Of a stretch of DNA of 64,000 nucleotides, positions 43,431 to 51,786 are shown in pieces. The DNA is from Pseudomonas flavescens (GTDB taxonomy: Bacteria > Pseudomonadota > Gammaproteobacteria > Pseudomonadales > Pseudomonadaceae), in the NCBI RefSeq assembly GCF_013408425.1, contig NZ_JACBYV010000001.1:4774001-4838000 (forward strand). Reading direction: 5' to 3'. The notes below the pieces were generated by a model. The model saw only the letters and a program-made list of their open reading frames with translations, made no database searches and was not told where the DNA came from. Both the position numbers and the translations under genes were made by a program. Numbering within the stretch: the first letter of the stretch is position 1; the number at the start of each line of letters is the position of its first letter.

Positions 43431-45014
43431 TCACAGCCCGCAGACGCTACCGTCGCTGCGCGGGTCGGCGGCGCCTTCGAGGATGCCGTTGGGATGGCGC
43501 AGCAGGGCGCCAGCGTGGCCCATGGTGTCGCTGAAGGCGTCGTCCAGCACATCGATGACATGCCCGGCCTGGCGCAGCCGCTCGACCAGTTCGCTCGGGA
43601 AACGGCTTTCCAGCTTGAGGGTGGTGCTGACGTCGCCCCAGGTGCGGCCGAGCAGCCAGCGTGGTGCGCTGACGGCGGCCTGCAGGTCACTGCCCAGGCG
43701 GTAGCGGCTGAGGATCGCTGCCTGAGTCTGTGGCTGGCCTTCGCCGCCCATGGTGCCGTAGCTCAGGGTGCGGCCATCGTCGAACAGGGCGAGGGCCGGG
43801 TTGAGGGTGTGGAAGGGCTTGCGGCCCGGTTCCAGGGTCTGCAGCGCGGTAGGGTCAAGGGAGAAACTGATGCCGCGGTTCTGCCAGGCGACGCCGGTAG
43901 ACGGCAGTACCACGCCGGAGCCGAACTCCCAGTACACGCTCTGGATGAAGCTGACGGCGCGGCCCTGCTCGTCGATGCAACCCATCCAGATGGTATCCCC
44001 CGGCGCTGCCGGTTGTGGCCACGGCAGCGCCTGCTGCGGGTCTATGGCGTCGGCCAGGCGTTGCAGGTTGGCGTCGTCCAGCAGGCCTTGTGGCTCCTGG
44101 GGTACGCGACCTGGATCGGTCACCACGCGGTCGCGGATCAGGAACGCCTGCTTGGTCGCTTCCACCAGCCCGTGCACATGCTCGAAGCCTTCGGCCTGTT
44201 CGACCGCGAGCTTTTCGAAGATGCCGAGGATCAGCAGTGATGCCAGGCCCTGGGTCGGCGGCGGCATGTTGTACAGGGTGGCGTCGTTCAGGCGCACGCT
44301 CAGCGGTTCGACGGCGCGGGCCCGGTAGCCCTGCAGGTCGGCGAGACGCAGCGGGCTGCCCAGGCGCTCGAGATCGGCGGCCATGCGTGTGGCCAGTTCA
44401 CCGCGGTAGAAGTCGTCCAGGCCGACATCGGCCAGGCGCTGCAGGGTCTCTGCCAGGGCTGGCTGGCGCAGCAAGTCGCCCTCCTTGGGCGCCTGGCCAT
44501 GGTTCAGGTAGACGTCGGCGAAACCAGGCACGTCCTTCAGTTCGGCCAGTTTGCCTTGGGTCAGTTGCGCCTGGCTGCGGCTGACCACGATGCCGCGACG
44601 GGCATGGCCGATGGCGTCGCTCAGCAGGTCTGACAGAGGCATGCCCGGCCCCCAGTGAGCGGTCTGTGCCAGTGCTTCGGCCCAGCCGCCGACGGTGCCC
44701 GCCACGGTCAGCGCAGCCAGTGGGCCGCGGCTGGGGATCTGCGCGTGACCGGCGTAGAAATCGCGGTCGGCGAGGGCAGCGCTGCTGCCGCAGGCGTCGA
44801 TGGCCAGCGGCTGCTTGCCTGGCTCGTGAATCAGCCAGAAACCATCACCGCCAATGGCGTTCATGTGTGGATAGACCACCGCGATGGTCGCCGCTGCCGC
44901 AACCATCGCCTCCACGGCGGTGCCGCCGGCCTTGAGCACGTCGCGCCCGGCCTGGGCGGCAAGATGGTGGGGAGCGACGAACAGGCCGCCGGTGGCGTGG
45001 GTGCTCTTGAGCAT
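43431..45014 (-). CDS. gamma-glutamyltransferase family protein
   Basis: A 527-residue Ntn-hydrolase. Proenzyme self-cleavage is expected before Thr341 in APGDTIWMGCID, giving a large chain and a 186-residue small chain. Other family marks are MNAIGGDGFWLIHEPG (about 51-66), PLAALTVAGTVGGWAEAL, YNMPPPTQGLASL and SYGTMGGEGQPQTQA (oxyanion GG). No signal peptide is visible, unlike E. coli Ggt, so it belongs to the cytosolic YwrD/cephalosporin-acylase-like branch and may act on gamma-glutamyl amides or other acyl amides. ATG 45014 with AAGGA upstream. It lies 127 bp behind dctM in the same direction and is probably co-transcribed with the TRAP transporter. Confidence 0.9.
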   Translation of the reverse strand: MLKSTHATGGLFVAPHHLAAQAGRDVLKAGGTAVEAMVAAAATIAVVYPHMNAIGGDGFWLIHEPGKQPLAIDACGSSAALADRDFYAGHAQIPSRGPLAALTVAGTVGGWAEALAQTAHWGPGMPLSDLLSDAIGHARRGIVVSRSQAQLTQGKLAELKDVPGFADVYLNHGQAPKEGDLLRQPALAETLQRLADVGLDDFYRGELATRMAADLERLGSPLRLADLQGYRARAVEPLSVRLNDATLYNMPPPTQGLASLLILGIFEKLAVEQAEGFEHVHGLVEATKQAFLIRDRVVTDPGRVPQEPQGLLDDANLQRLADAIDPQQALPWPQPAAPGDTIWMGCIDEQGRAVSFIQSVYWEFGSGVVLPSTGVAWQNRGISFSLDPTALQTLEPGRKPFHTLNPALALFDDGRTLSYGTMGGEGQPQTQAAILSRYRLGSDLQAAVSAPRWLLGRTWGDVSTTLKLESRFPSELVERLRQAGHVIDVLDDAFSDTMGHAGALLRHPNGILEGAADPRSDGSVCGL

Positions 45015-45141
45015 GGGATCAGGTTCCTTGTTGTTTTCGGGCCGCACCGATCATAACGGCACGGCCCGATGGGGCGCCTCAAAAAACGTTCGCGCGGGTA
45101 GATGACCGCACTGGCAGTTTCCAGAGGTGCCCGTCATGGCA

Positions 45142-46467
45142 TCACCAACCGATAGCGGCAGGCAGCCAGGTGGCCAGGGATGGGAAGCAGAACACCACGG
45201 CCACGGCGAGCATCTGCAGGAATACGTACGGCAGGGCGCCGAGGTAGATGTCCTTCGTGCTGATCCCCGGTGGCGCGACGCCCTTGAGGAAGAACAGCGC
45301 CCAACCGAAAGGCGGTGTCAGGAAGGACATCTGCAGGTTCAGCGCCACCAGGATCCCCAGCCACACCAGGTCGGTGTCGTAAGCGATGAACACTGGCAGG
45401 AACATCGGCAGGGCGATGTAGGAAATCTCGATCCACTCGAGAAAGAAGCCGAGCACGAACAGCACCGCCATGAGGAACAGGATCGCCCCCAGTTCGCCGC
45501 CTGGCAGCATGGTGAACAGGTCATGCACCAGAGCCTCGCCGCCGAGGCCGCGGAATGCCAGGGAGAAGGGCTGCGAGCAGAGCAGGATCAGGAAGATCAT
45601 CGCGCTGATGGTCAGGGTGCCGTGCAGGGTGGCCTTCAGCGTCGGCCAGCTCAGGCGACCTGAAAGCGCAGCGATGAGCAACGCGCCGAGTGCGCCCATG
45701 GAGGCCGCTTCGGTGGGCGCCGCGACACCACCGATGATCGATCCCAGGACCGCCATTACCAGCAGCAGGGGTGGCAGTACGCTGCGTGCCATGTCCTTGA
45801 GCAATTGCGTGCGGTTGGTCAGGGCGCGTTCCTCGGCAGGAATCGCCGGCACCCAGTCCGGGCGCAGCCAGCCGAGCAGCAGCATGTAGGCTACGTAGAT
45901 CAGCGCCAGCACCAGGCTGGGGATGAAGGCCGCGGCGAAGATCGAACCCACCGACTGGCCGAGGATATCGGCCAGCAGGATCAGCACCAGGCTGGGCGGG
46001 ATGATCTGCCCGAGGGTGCCGGATGCGCAGATGGTGCCGCAGGCCACGGTCTTGTTGTAGCCGCGGCGCAGCAGCGTGGGCAGGGTCAGCAGGCCGATGG
46101 TCACCACCGTGGCACCGACGATGCCGGTGGAGGCGCCAAGCAGCACGCCGACCAGAATGATCGCCAAGCCCATGCCGCCGTTCAGGCCGCCCATGGCGCG
46201 GCCAATCGTGTCGAGCATGTCTTCCGCGACCCTGGATTTCTCCAGCATCACCCCCATGAACGTGAACAAGGGTATCGCCAGCAGGGTGTAGTTGCTGACC
46301 ACGCCGAACATGCGTGCCGGCAGCAGTGCGAAAAGCATCGGGCCGAAGCCGATCATGCCGGCGACGAACCCGGATACGGCCAGGGAAATGGCCACCGGCA
46401 CACCCGCCATCATCATGGCGAAGAAGCCGAAGACCATGGCGATGGCCAACCATTCGTTGGGGCTCAT
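45142..46467 (-). CDS. dctM: TRAP transporter large permease (DctM)
   Basis: A 441-residue inner-membrane protein with about 12 helices, the ion-coupled channel of a TRAP transporter. Conserved parts are FFAMMMAGVPVAISLAVSGFV, PLFTFMGVMLEKSRVAEDML, GATVVTIGLLTLPTLLRRGYNKTVACGTICASGTLGQIIPPSLVLILLAD and the late EWIEISYIALPMFLP with PPFGWALFFLKGV. The start at 46467 overlaps the dctQ stop by ATGA. It forms one unit with dctQ and dctP. It is the DctM type with an extra-long loop around APTEAASMGALGAL, usual for 2-oxo-acid or mannitol/chloroaromatic-type transporters. Confidence 0.93.
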   Translation of the reverse strand: MSPNEWLAIAMVFGFFAMMMAGVPVAISLAVSGFVAGMIGFGPMLFALLPARMFGVVSNYTLLAIPLFTFMGVMLEKSRVAEDMLDTIGRAMGGLNGGMGLAIILVGVLLGASTGIVGATVVTIGLLTLPTLLRRGYNKTVACGTICASGTLGQIIPPSLVLILLADILGQSVGSIFAAAFIPSLVLALIYVAYMLLLGWLRPDWVPAIPAEERALTNRTQLLKDMARSVLPPLLLVMAVLGSIIGGVAAPTEAASMGALGALLIAALSGRLSWPTLKATLHGTLTISAMIFLILLCSQPFSLAFRGLGGEALVHDLFTMLPGGELGAILFLMAVLFVLGFFLEWIEISYIALPMFLPVFIAYDTDLVWLGILVALNLQMSFLTPPFGWALFFLKGVAPPGISTKDIYLGALPYVFLQMLAVAVVFCFPSLATWLPAAIGW

Positions 46468-46982
46468 GCGCGCACCTCCCCAGGCGAGGCGGGCTGCAGC
46501 AGGGTGCACAGTGCCCGCAGGCTATCGGCCACGCCCTGCAGGCCGAACAGGCCGAAGCCCAAGGGCAGGAAGGCCTTGACCAGGAAGCGATAGGGCAGGC
46601 CACCCGGATCGGGTGAGCCTTCGCCCATGTTGTAGGACTGCATCGTGTAGTTGAACGCCAGGCGAGCGATGTAGAAGCCGATTGCCGCAGTGGCGATGCC
46701 GCTGAACAGGTCGACGGCAGCCTTGGTTTTCACGCTGAATTTTTCGTAGAGAAAGTCCACGCGCACGTCCTGGCGGTGCTTGAGGGTGTAGGAGATACCG
46801 AGCAGGGCGATGGGCGAGATCAGGTACCACTCCAGTTCCTGCAGGGCGACCGGGCTGAAGTCGAACAGGTAGCGCATCAGCACATCGAACGACACCAGCA
46901 GGACCAGGAGCAGTACGCAGGCCCGGGCTATAAAGCCCAGGGCCTCGACCAGCCCTTCGATACGGCTGACGATGGACATCAT
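46464..46982 (-). CDS. dctQ: TRAP transporter small permease (DctQ)
   Basis: A 172-residue inner-membrane protein with four helices (LGFIARACVLLLVLLVSFDVLMRY, LEWYLISPIALLGISYTL, VDLFSGIATAAIGFYIARLAF, LVKAFLPLGFGLFGLQGVADSL). The motif ELEWYLISPIALLG...HRQDVRVDFLYEKF is the DctQ signature. It pairs with DctM. The start ATG overlaps the dctP stop (ATGA), and a second ATG follows directly at 46979. Confidence 0.93.
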   Translation of the reverse strand: MMSIVSRIEGLVEALGFIARACVLLLVLLVSFDVLMRYLFDFSPVALQELEWYLISPIALLGISYTLKHRQDVRVDFLYEKFSVKTKAAVDLFSGIATAAIGFYIARLAFNYTMQSYNMGEGSPDPGGLPYRFLVKAFLPLGFGLFGLQGVADSLRALCTLLQPASPGEVRA

Positions 46983-48088
46983 GACTCGCCCATCCCGATT
47001 TCCATGAAGGCTTTCTCGCCGACCGAGGCCCAGGAGATGTACTGCTTGCGAAAGGCGAAGAAGTGCTCGTAGACCTTCTTGGTCGCCGGGTCGCTCGCTG
47101 CCATGCTCGACAGGGTGTCGTGGGTGACTTCACGCAGGCGCTTGATTACGTCGTCCGGCAGCGGCCGGGCGATCACGCCCTGGTTGCCGACCAGATCCTG
47201 CATGGCTTCGGCGTTGACCGCGTCGCACCATGACCAGCTGTCGTTGTTGCAGGCCTGGGCGCAGGAACGCACGATCGCCTGCAGGTCGGCGGGCAGGCTG
47301 TCCCAGGCCTGCTTGTTGATGATCAGCTCGGTGACGTTGGTCGGCTCGTGCCAGCCTGTGGTGTAGTAGTTCTTCGCCGCCTTGTGCAGGCCCATGCGTC
47401 GATCCTGATAGGGGCCGACGAACTCGGCGGCGTCGATCACGCCACGTTCCAGGGCTGGGAATATCTCGCCGCCGGGCAACAGGCGCACCGCCACGCCCAG
47501 CTCGCTGTAGACCTTGCCGGCCAGGCCGGCGATGCGCATCTTCAGGCCCTTCAGGCTGTCGACGTTTTCCAGGGGCTGGCGGAACCAGCCGGTCATCTGC
47601 GTACCGGTGTTGCCCATGGGCATGGGCACCAGGCCGTGGGGTTCGTAGAGCTCCTCCCAGAGCTTGAGGCCGCCGCCGTTGTACAGCCAGGCGTTCATGC
47701 CCTGAGTGTTCATGCCGAACGGCACGGCGGTGAAGAACTGCGCCGCGGGGATCTTGCCCGCCCAGAAGAAGGCGTTCGCCGCGTTCATCTCTACCATGCC
47801 GCTGGAAACGGCGTCGAAGCCCTCCAGCGCAGGAATCAGCTCGCCGGCGGCGAAGTGCTGGATCTTCAGGCGGCCACCGGACATTTCCTCGACGCGCTTG
47901 CAGAAGTCGGTGGGGCTGCCCGGGCCCTGTACGTAGAAGGGCGAGCCCGGCGCATAGGCGTTGGTCATCTTCCAGTTGAAGGTCTTGCCGCTGACTGCCG
48001 CACTGGCCACACCGCTGGCACCCATCGCCAGGCCAGCACCTGCGGCGAGGGCGCCGGCGCCGATGAAGTTACGTCGATTGAGGCTCAT
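46979..48088 (-). CDS. dctP: TRAP transporter substrate-binding protein (DctP), Tat-type signal
   Basis: A 369-residue periplasmic receptor. The N-terminus MSLNRRNFIGAGALAAGAGL has an RRxF Tat-like motif and no lipobox, unlike the paralogue at 19928. Core parts are TNAYAPGSPFYVQGPGSPTDFCKRVEEM, AAGELIPALEGFDAVSSGMVEMN, VRLLPGGEIFPALERGVIDAAEFVGPYQDRRMGLHKAAKNYYTTGWHEP. It belongs to the TakP-like subgroup binding 2-oxo acids. It is first in the dctPQM operon, 62 bp downstream of the predicted transcription start of a sigma-54 promoter. Confidence 0.93.
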   Translation of the reverse strand: MSLNRRNFIGAGALAAGAGLAMGASGVASAAVSGKTFNWKMTNAYAPGSPFYVQGPGSPTDFCKRVEEMSGGRLKIQHFAAGELIPALEGFDAVSSGMVEMNAANAFFWAGKIPAAQFFTAVPFGMNTQGMNAWLYNGGGLKLWEELYEPHGLVPMPMGNTGTQMTGWFRQPLENVDSLKGLKMRIAGLAGKVYSELGVAVRLLPGGEIFPALERGVIDAAEFVGPYQDRRMGLHKAAKNYYTTGWHEPTNVTELIINKQAWDSLPADLQAIVRSCAQACNNDSWSWCDAVNAEAMQDLVGNQGVIARPLPDDVIKRLREVTHDTLSSMAASDPATKKVYEHFFAFRKQYISWASVGEKAFMEIGMGES

Positions 48089-48162
48089 GGGATTCTCCTT
48101 TCACTGTGGCCATTGCGACGGGCGTTTGCCTGCCGGATGTAAAGTCGTTACCGAAAGCCTTC

Positions 48163-48178
48163 AGCAACAGCCATGCCA
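48163..48178 (-). promoter_or_regulatory. sigma-54 promoter of dctPQM
   Basis: Minus strand TGGCATGGCTGTTGCT: GG and GC at exact -24/-12 spacing and the TTGCT -12 element. Transcription would begin near 48150. The remaining gap (48179-48456) has an AT-rich tract at 48183-48230 that could hold IHF or activator sites. Confidence 0.7.
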
Positions 48179-48456
48179 GGAGAAAATTATTTTAACTATA
48201 TGATTTTAAATGGATTATCTGTTTTTTACGGTTTGCCTTCGAAATCCCTGGCGCACACAAAACAAGCGTGGCGGAGGTTCGCAAGGTGACGAAACGGTAA
48301 CCGCAGCAGGGGGTACTGAACATTTGTCAGGTCACGCCGGTTGTCCGGGTCCGTTCCGTCAAGCAGGGCCGTGGTGAGCGTGCGAATGTCATTTGTGCAC
48401 CAAAACGCATCGGCGGCACGCTTTTGACGCAGTGCGCAGCGGACCCTGAGTCGAGG

Positions 48457-48903
48457 TTAAAGACGTGCGCCGCCACGCCGATGCTTGACCCGGGTCATCA
48501 GCGCCTTGCAATCGACCGTGAGGATTTCCGGGTGATTGAAGATGTGCTGGCGTACGAAGGCATCGAAGGTTTCGTAGCTGTCGGTCAGGGTGTGGATATG
48601 CAGGCTTTTCAGGTCGCTCATGATGTACAGGCTGACCACCTCCATGGTCGCTGAAAGGCGCTGGGCGACTGCCTCTATGGCGTGCGGCGCGACGGTCAGA
48701 TCGACGAAGGTGGAGATGCCCTTGCCGAGTTTTTCCGGGTTGACCACCGCGGTGAATTTCTCGATCACGCCGCTCTCGACCAGCGCCTGTACCCGGGTGC
48801 GGGCGTGGGCGCGGGAGATGTTCAGTTGGCGGGCGATATCGGCGAAGGAAGTGCGTGAATCCTTGATCAGGATATTCAGCAGCGCGTTGTCCAGTTTGTT
48901 CAT
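48457..48903 (-). CDS. Lrp/AsnC-family regulator
   Basis: A 148-residue feast/famine regulator. The N-terminal winged HTH reads MNKLDNALLNILIKDSRTSF then ADIARQLNISRAHARTRVQALVESGVIEKFTAVV. The C-terminal RAM effector domain (about 65-140) carries VDLTVAPHAIEAVAQRL and VVSLYIMSDLKSLHIHTLTD. It binds amino acids or related ligands. Located upstream of the TRAP/GGT operon in the same direction; the sigma-54 promoter lies between them, so it is transcribed separately. Control of dctPQM-ggt is a reasonable guess. Confidence 0.9.
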   Translation of the reverse strand: MNKLDNALLNILIKDSRTSFADIARQLNISRAHARTRVQALVESGVIEKFTAVVNPEKLGKGISTFVDLTVAPHAIEAVAQRLSATMEVVSLYIMSDLKSLHIHTLTDSYETFDAFVRQHIFNHPEILTVDCKALMTRVKHRRGGARL

Positions 48904-48984
48904 GGGCAGGGCTTATCGAAGCGAGTGTGGCAACAGGGATGCGCTTTGCATGCCAATTTCTGGCGTGAGGTGAGTGCCAGTGGA

Positions 48985-49450
48985 GCCGGGGGGGCGCCTA
49001 GCCCTTGCCGGCGAATGGCAGCCGTGCCGCGATTTCGCTGAATGGCCGCCATCGATTCGCCCGCAAGCGGGCTCCTACAGGGCTCTGAATTCCACGCAGT
49101 CGTGTAGGAGCAGGGGGGCGCCTAGCCCTTGCCGGCGATTGGCAGCCGTGCCGCCATTACGTTGGATGGCCGCTATCGCTTCGCCCGCAAGCGGGCTCCT
49201 ACAGGGCTCTGAATTCCACGCAGTCGTGTAGGAGCAGGGGGGCGCTTAGCCCTTGCCGGCGATTGGTTGGCATACCGCGATTACGTTGGATGGCCGCCAT
49301 CGCTTCGCCCGCAAGCGGGCTCCTACAGGGCTCTGAATTCCACGCAGCCGTGTAGGAGTCGGGGGCGCCTAGCCCTTGCCGGCGATTGGTTGGCACACCG
49401 CGATTTCGCTGAACGGCCGCCATCGCATCGCCCGCAAGCGGGCTTACAGG
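48985..49450. repeat. REPIN tandem array, about 124-bp period, four copies
   Basis: GCCCGCAAGCGGGCTCCTAC ends at 49078, 49202 and 49326; a fourth, shortened copy is at about 49430-49446. The opposing halves read GTAGGAG(C)..GGGGGGCGCCTAGCCC. It is the same family as the array at 11700-12394 (same GGCGCCTAGCCCTTGCCGGC spacer) but in opposite orientation. It fills the gap between the Lrp gene and the acetyltransferase gene. Confidence 0.9.
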
Positions 49451-49482
49451 GTGGCGGCACGCCGGGCAGCATGCAGTCGGCC

Positions 49483-49938
49483 CTAGAACAGTTTGCGGTA
49501 CTGCTCGAAGCCCGAGCGTTCGCCGATGCGCTCATAGAGCAGCTTGGCCTTGGCATTGGTTTCGTGGGTCAGCCAGTGCACACGTGAGCATCCGGCGGCC
49601 TGGGCGACGGCATAGACGTGTTCGATCAACTGGCGGCCGACGCCATTGCCCCGTACGTCCTTGCCGATGAACAGATCCTGCAGGTAGCAATAGTCGCCGG
49701 TCGTCCAGCAGGAGCGGTGGTAGATCCAGTGCACCAGGCCAATCGCCTCGCCGTCGTGCCAGGCGAGTGCAGCGAACATCGGTTCGGCGGGATCGAGAAA
49801 GCGCTGCCAGGTGGTGGCGCTGACGTCCGCGTCGATCTCGGTCATGTAGAAGCGCTGGTAGCCCTGCCACAACGGCAGCCAGGCAGCGTGGTCGTCAGCG
49901 GTGACGGCACGGATTTCCACGGGGATGCGGACGGTCAT
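49483..49938 (-). CDS. GNAT-family N-acetyltransferase
   Basis: A 151-residue acetyl-CoA-dependent acetyltransferase. Marks are IRAVTADDHAAWLPLWQGYQRFY at the start, ALAWHDGEAIGLVHWIYH, the acetyl-CoA loop DLFIGKDVRGNGVGRQLIEHV (R/QxxGxG/A form RGNGVG, about 98-103) and LTHETNAKAKLLYERIG-ERSGFEQYRK. The ATG 49938 is chosen for AGGAGAG 8 bp upstream. Acceptor unknown; an amine or amino acid is likely. It is downstream of the amino-acid ABC genes in the same direction. Confidence 0.9.
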   Translation of the reverse strand: MTVRIPVEIRAVTADDHAAWLPLWQGYQRFYMTEIDADVSATTWQRFLDPAEPMFAALAWHDGEAIGLVHWIYHRSCWTTGDYCYLQDLFIGKDVRGNGVGRQLIEHVYAVAQAAGCSRVHWLTHETNAKAKLLYERIGERSGFEQYRKLF

Positions 49939-50020
49939 GGGCAGCTCTCCTGAAAGTCGGTCGACCGCCATCCTGCGATGCTGGGGCCGGCATCGCAAGC
50001 ATCCGTGCGGTGGAGGCGGC

Positions 50021-50857
50021 TTAGCGCCCGTTCAGATAAGCCTTGCCGTAATGACGCTCGAGACGTGCCTGGATCAGCTCCAGACCGATCGACAGCAGCC
50101 AGTAGATGATTGCCGCGGTGGTGAGCATTTCGATGTAGCGGTAGGACGAGCGGCCATAGGACTGGGCCAGGAACATCACTTCCCAGACGCCCATGACCGA
50201 GATCAGCGACGAGTCCTTGAGCATCGAAATGAACTGGCTGGTGGTCGGTGGAATGATGGTGCGCATCGCCTGGGGCAGGGTTACCCGCCAGAAGATCACC
50301 ACCGGTTTGAGGCCCAGTGCCAGGGAGGCTTCGCGCTGGCCGGGAGCGACGCCGATCAGCCCGGCGCGGAAGATTTCGCTCAGGTAGGCGCCGTAGTTCA
50401 GCGACAGGGCGATGATCCCGGCGGTGATCGCGCCCGGTACCAGGCCCAGTTGAGGCAGGCCCAGATAGATCAGCAGAATCTGGATCAACAACGGCGTGCC
50501 ACGGAAGAACGAGGCGTAGAAGCTGGCGATCCCGAACGCCACGGCGCTCTTCGACAGGCGCGCCAGGGCGGTGACGAAGCCCAGCGCCAGAGATGCCCAG
50601 ATCGAGCAGAAGCACAGGAACAGGGTCAGCGCCGCGCCCTGCAGAAAACCGTTGGGGGCCAGGTTGGCGCCGAGCAGGTTGGGGAGCTTGTCGAGGATGA
50701 TCGAGAACTTCAGGTCGAAGCTCAGGAAGAACGCCACGCACAGGGCGAACATGATCGCCCAGGTGACATACAGGCGGGTGCGAAAGCCGAACAGACGCTG
50801 CAGCAACGACTCGCCCGCCATGGGTGGCGGGCGAGGGGATTCAGGAGGGGGTGTCAT
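50021..50857 (-). CDS. amino-acid ABC transporter permease (HisM/GlnP type)
   Basis: A 278-residue inner-membrane permease. The Pro-rich cytosolic N-terminus (MTPPPESPRPPPMAG) is followed by a helix (TWAIMFALCVAFFLSF) and a BPD_transp_1 domain starting at GAALTLFLCFCSIWASLALGF. It has FFRGTPLLIQILLIYLGLP and the EAA loop EASLALGLKPVVIFWRVTLPQAMRTIIPP. It overlaps the binding-protein stop by ATGA. No ATPase gene is adjacent, so an ATPase from another locus must be used. Substrate undefined, probably a polar amino acid. Confidence 0.92.
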   Translation of the reverse strand: MTPPPESPRPPPMAGESLLQRLFGFRTRLYVTWAIMFALCVAFFLSFDLKFSIILDKLPNLLGANLAPNGFLQGAALTLFLCFCSIWASLALGFVTALARLSKSAVAFGIASFYASFFRGTPLLIQILLIYLGLPQLGLVPGAITAGIIALSLNYGAYLSEIFRAGLIGVAPGQREASLALGLKPVVIFWRVTLPQAMRTIIPPTTSQFISMLKDSSLISVMGVWEVMFLAQSYGRSSYRYIEMLTTAAIIYWLLSIGLELIQARLERHYGKAYLNGR

Positions 50858-51675
50858 TGGCTGATATCGGAACCGATCCACTTCTTGGAGATGGCCGCCA
50901 GGGTACCGTCCTTGCGCAGCTCTGCGAAGACGCTCTCGACCTTGGCGCGCCACTCGGCGTCATCCTTCTCGATGGCCACGGCATTCGGCTCGGCGTACAG
51001 CGCGGTGCCGGCCAGCTTGAAGCGCTTGTCCTGGTCGATGCGTGGTTGCGCGGTGACCAGGTTGGTGAGAATGGCATCGAGGCGCACACCGGCACCCAGG
51101 GCGAGGTCGTGGAAGGCCACGGTATCGTTGTCGTACGGCGCGACCTGTACCGCGTCGAACGGGTACTCCAGCGGCTTGTCTTCTGCGCCTTCGATGACCA
51201 GATCCTTGTTCAGATAGCCCTCGTACGATGATGCACTGGTGACGCCGACCTTCAGGCCGGAAAGATCCTTGGCCGACTGAATGCGCTCGTCGGCGGCGTT
51301 GACCACGATCACCGCCGGGGAGGCGTAATAGGTGACCGGGAAATCGAAGACCTGGGCGCGTGCCTGGCTAGGCGTCATCGAGCAGATGCAGATGTCGTAG
51401 CGGCCGTTCCAGCGACCCGCGGCGATCACATCCCAGGATGGGGTTTCCAGGCGCAGCTTGACGCCGAGCTTGTCAGCCACGGCCTTGGCCACATCGACGT
51501 CGAAGCCGTCGAGCTGGTTCTGATCGTTGAGAAAGGAGAACGGCGGATAGTTTTCCATCAGCACGTTGACCAGCTCACCGTTCTTCTCGATACGGTCGAG
51601 CGTGGGGCCTGCCAGAGCCAGGTTGCAGAAGGAAACGAGGGTCAGGCCGAGGGCCGCGAATAGCGTGGTTTTCAC
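50854..51675 (-). CDS. amino-acid ABC transporter substrate-binding protein (SBP_bac_3)
   Basis: A 273-residue periplasmic receptor starting at a GTG (51675) with AAGGAA 8 bp upstream. The signal peptide is VKTTLFAALGLTLVSFCNLALA. The type-3 domain shows MENYPPFSFLNDQNQLDGFDVDVAKAVADKLG, DICICSMTPSQARAQVFDFPVTYYASPAV, KVGVTSASSYEGYL and KKWIGSDIS at the end. It works with the overlapping permease. The divergent gene is a homocysteine methyltransferase homologue, so sulfur-containing amino acids are a possible ligand. Confidence 0.92.
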   Translation of the reverse strand: MKTTLFAALGLTLVSFCNLALAGPTLDRIEKNGELVNVLMENYPPFSFLNDQNQLDGFDVDVAKAVADKLGVKLRLETPSWDVIAAGRWNGRYDICICSMTPSQARAQVFDFPVTYYASPAVIVVNAADERIQSAKDLSGLKVGVTSASSYEGYLNKDLVIEGAEDKPLEYPFDAVQVAPYDNDTVAFHDLALGAGVRLDAILTNLVTAQPRIDQDKRFKLAGTALYAEPNAVAIEKDDAEWRAKVESVFAELRKDGTLAAISKKWIGSDISQ

Positions 51676-51786
51676 AGAATTCCTTAAGCACGAAAGGGGT
51701 TGTGACAGGCGAATTGTGTGTATTAAATAGTTATAAATGAATGCGTCCAAATGAATTGAATGCATATCGATATGACTGGAGCTTAT

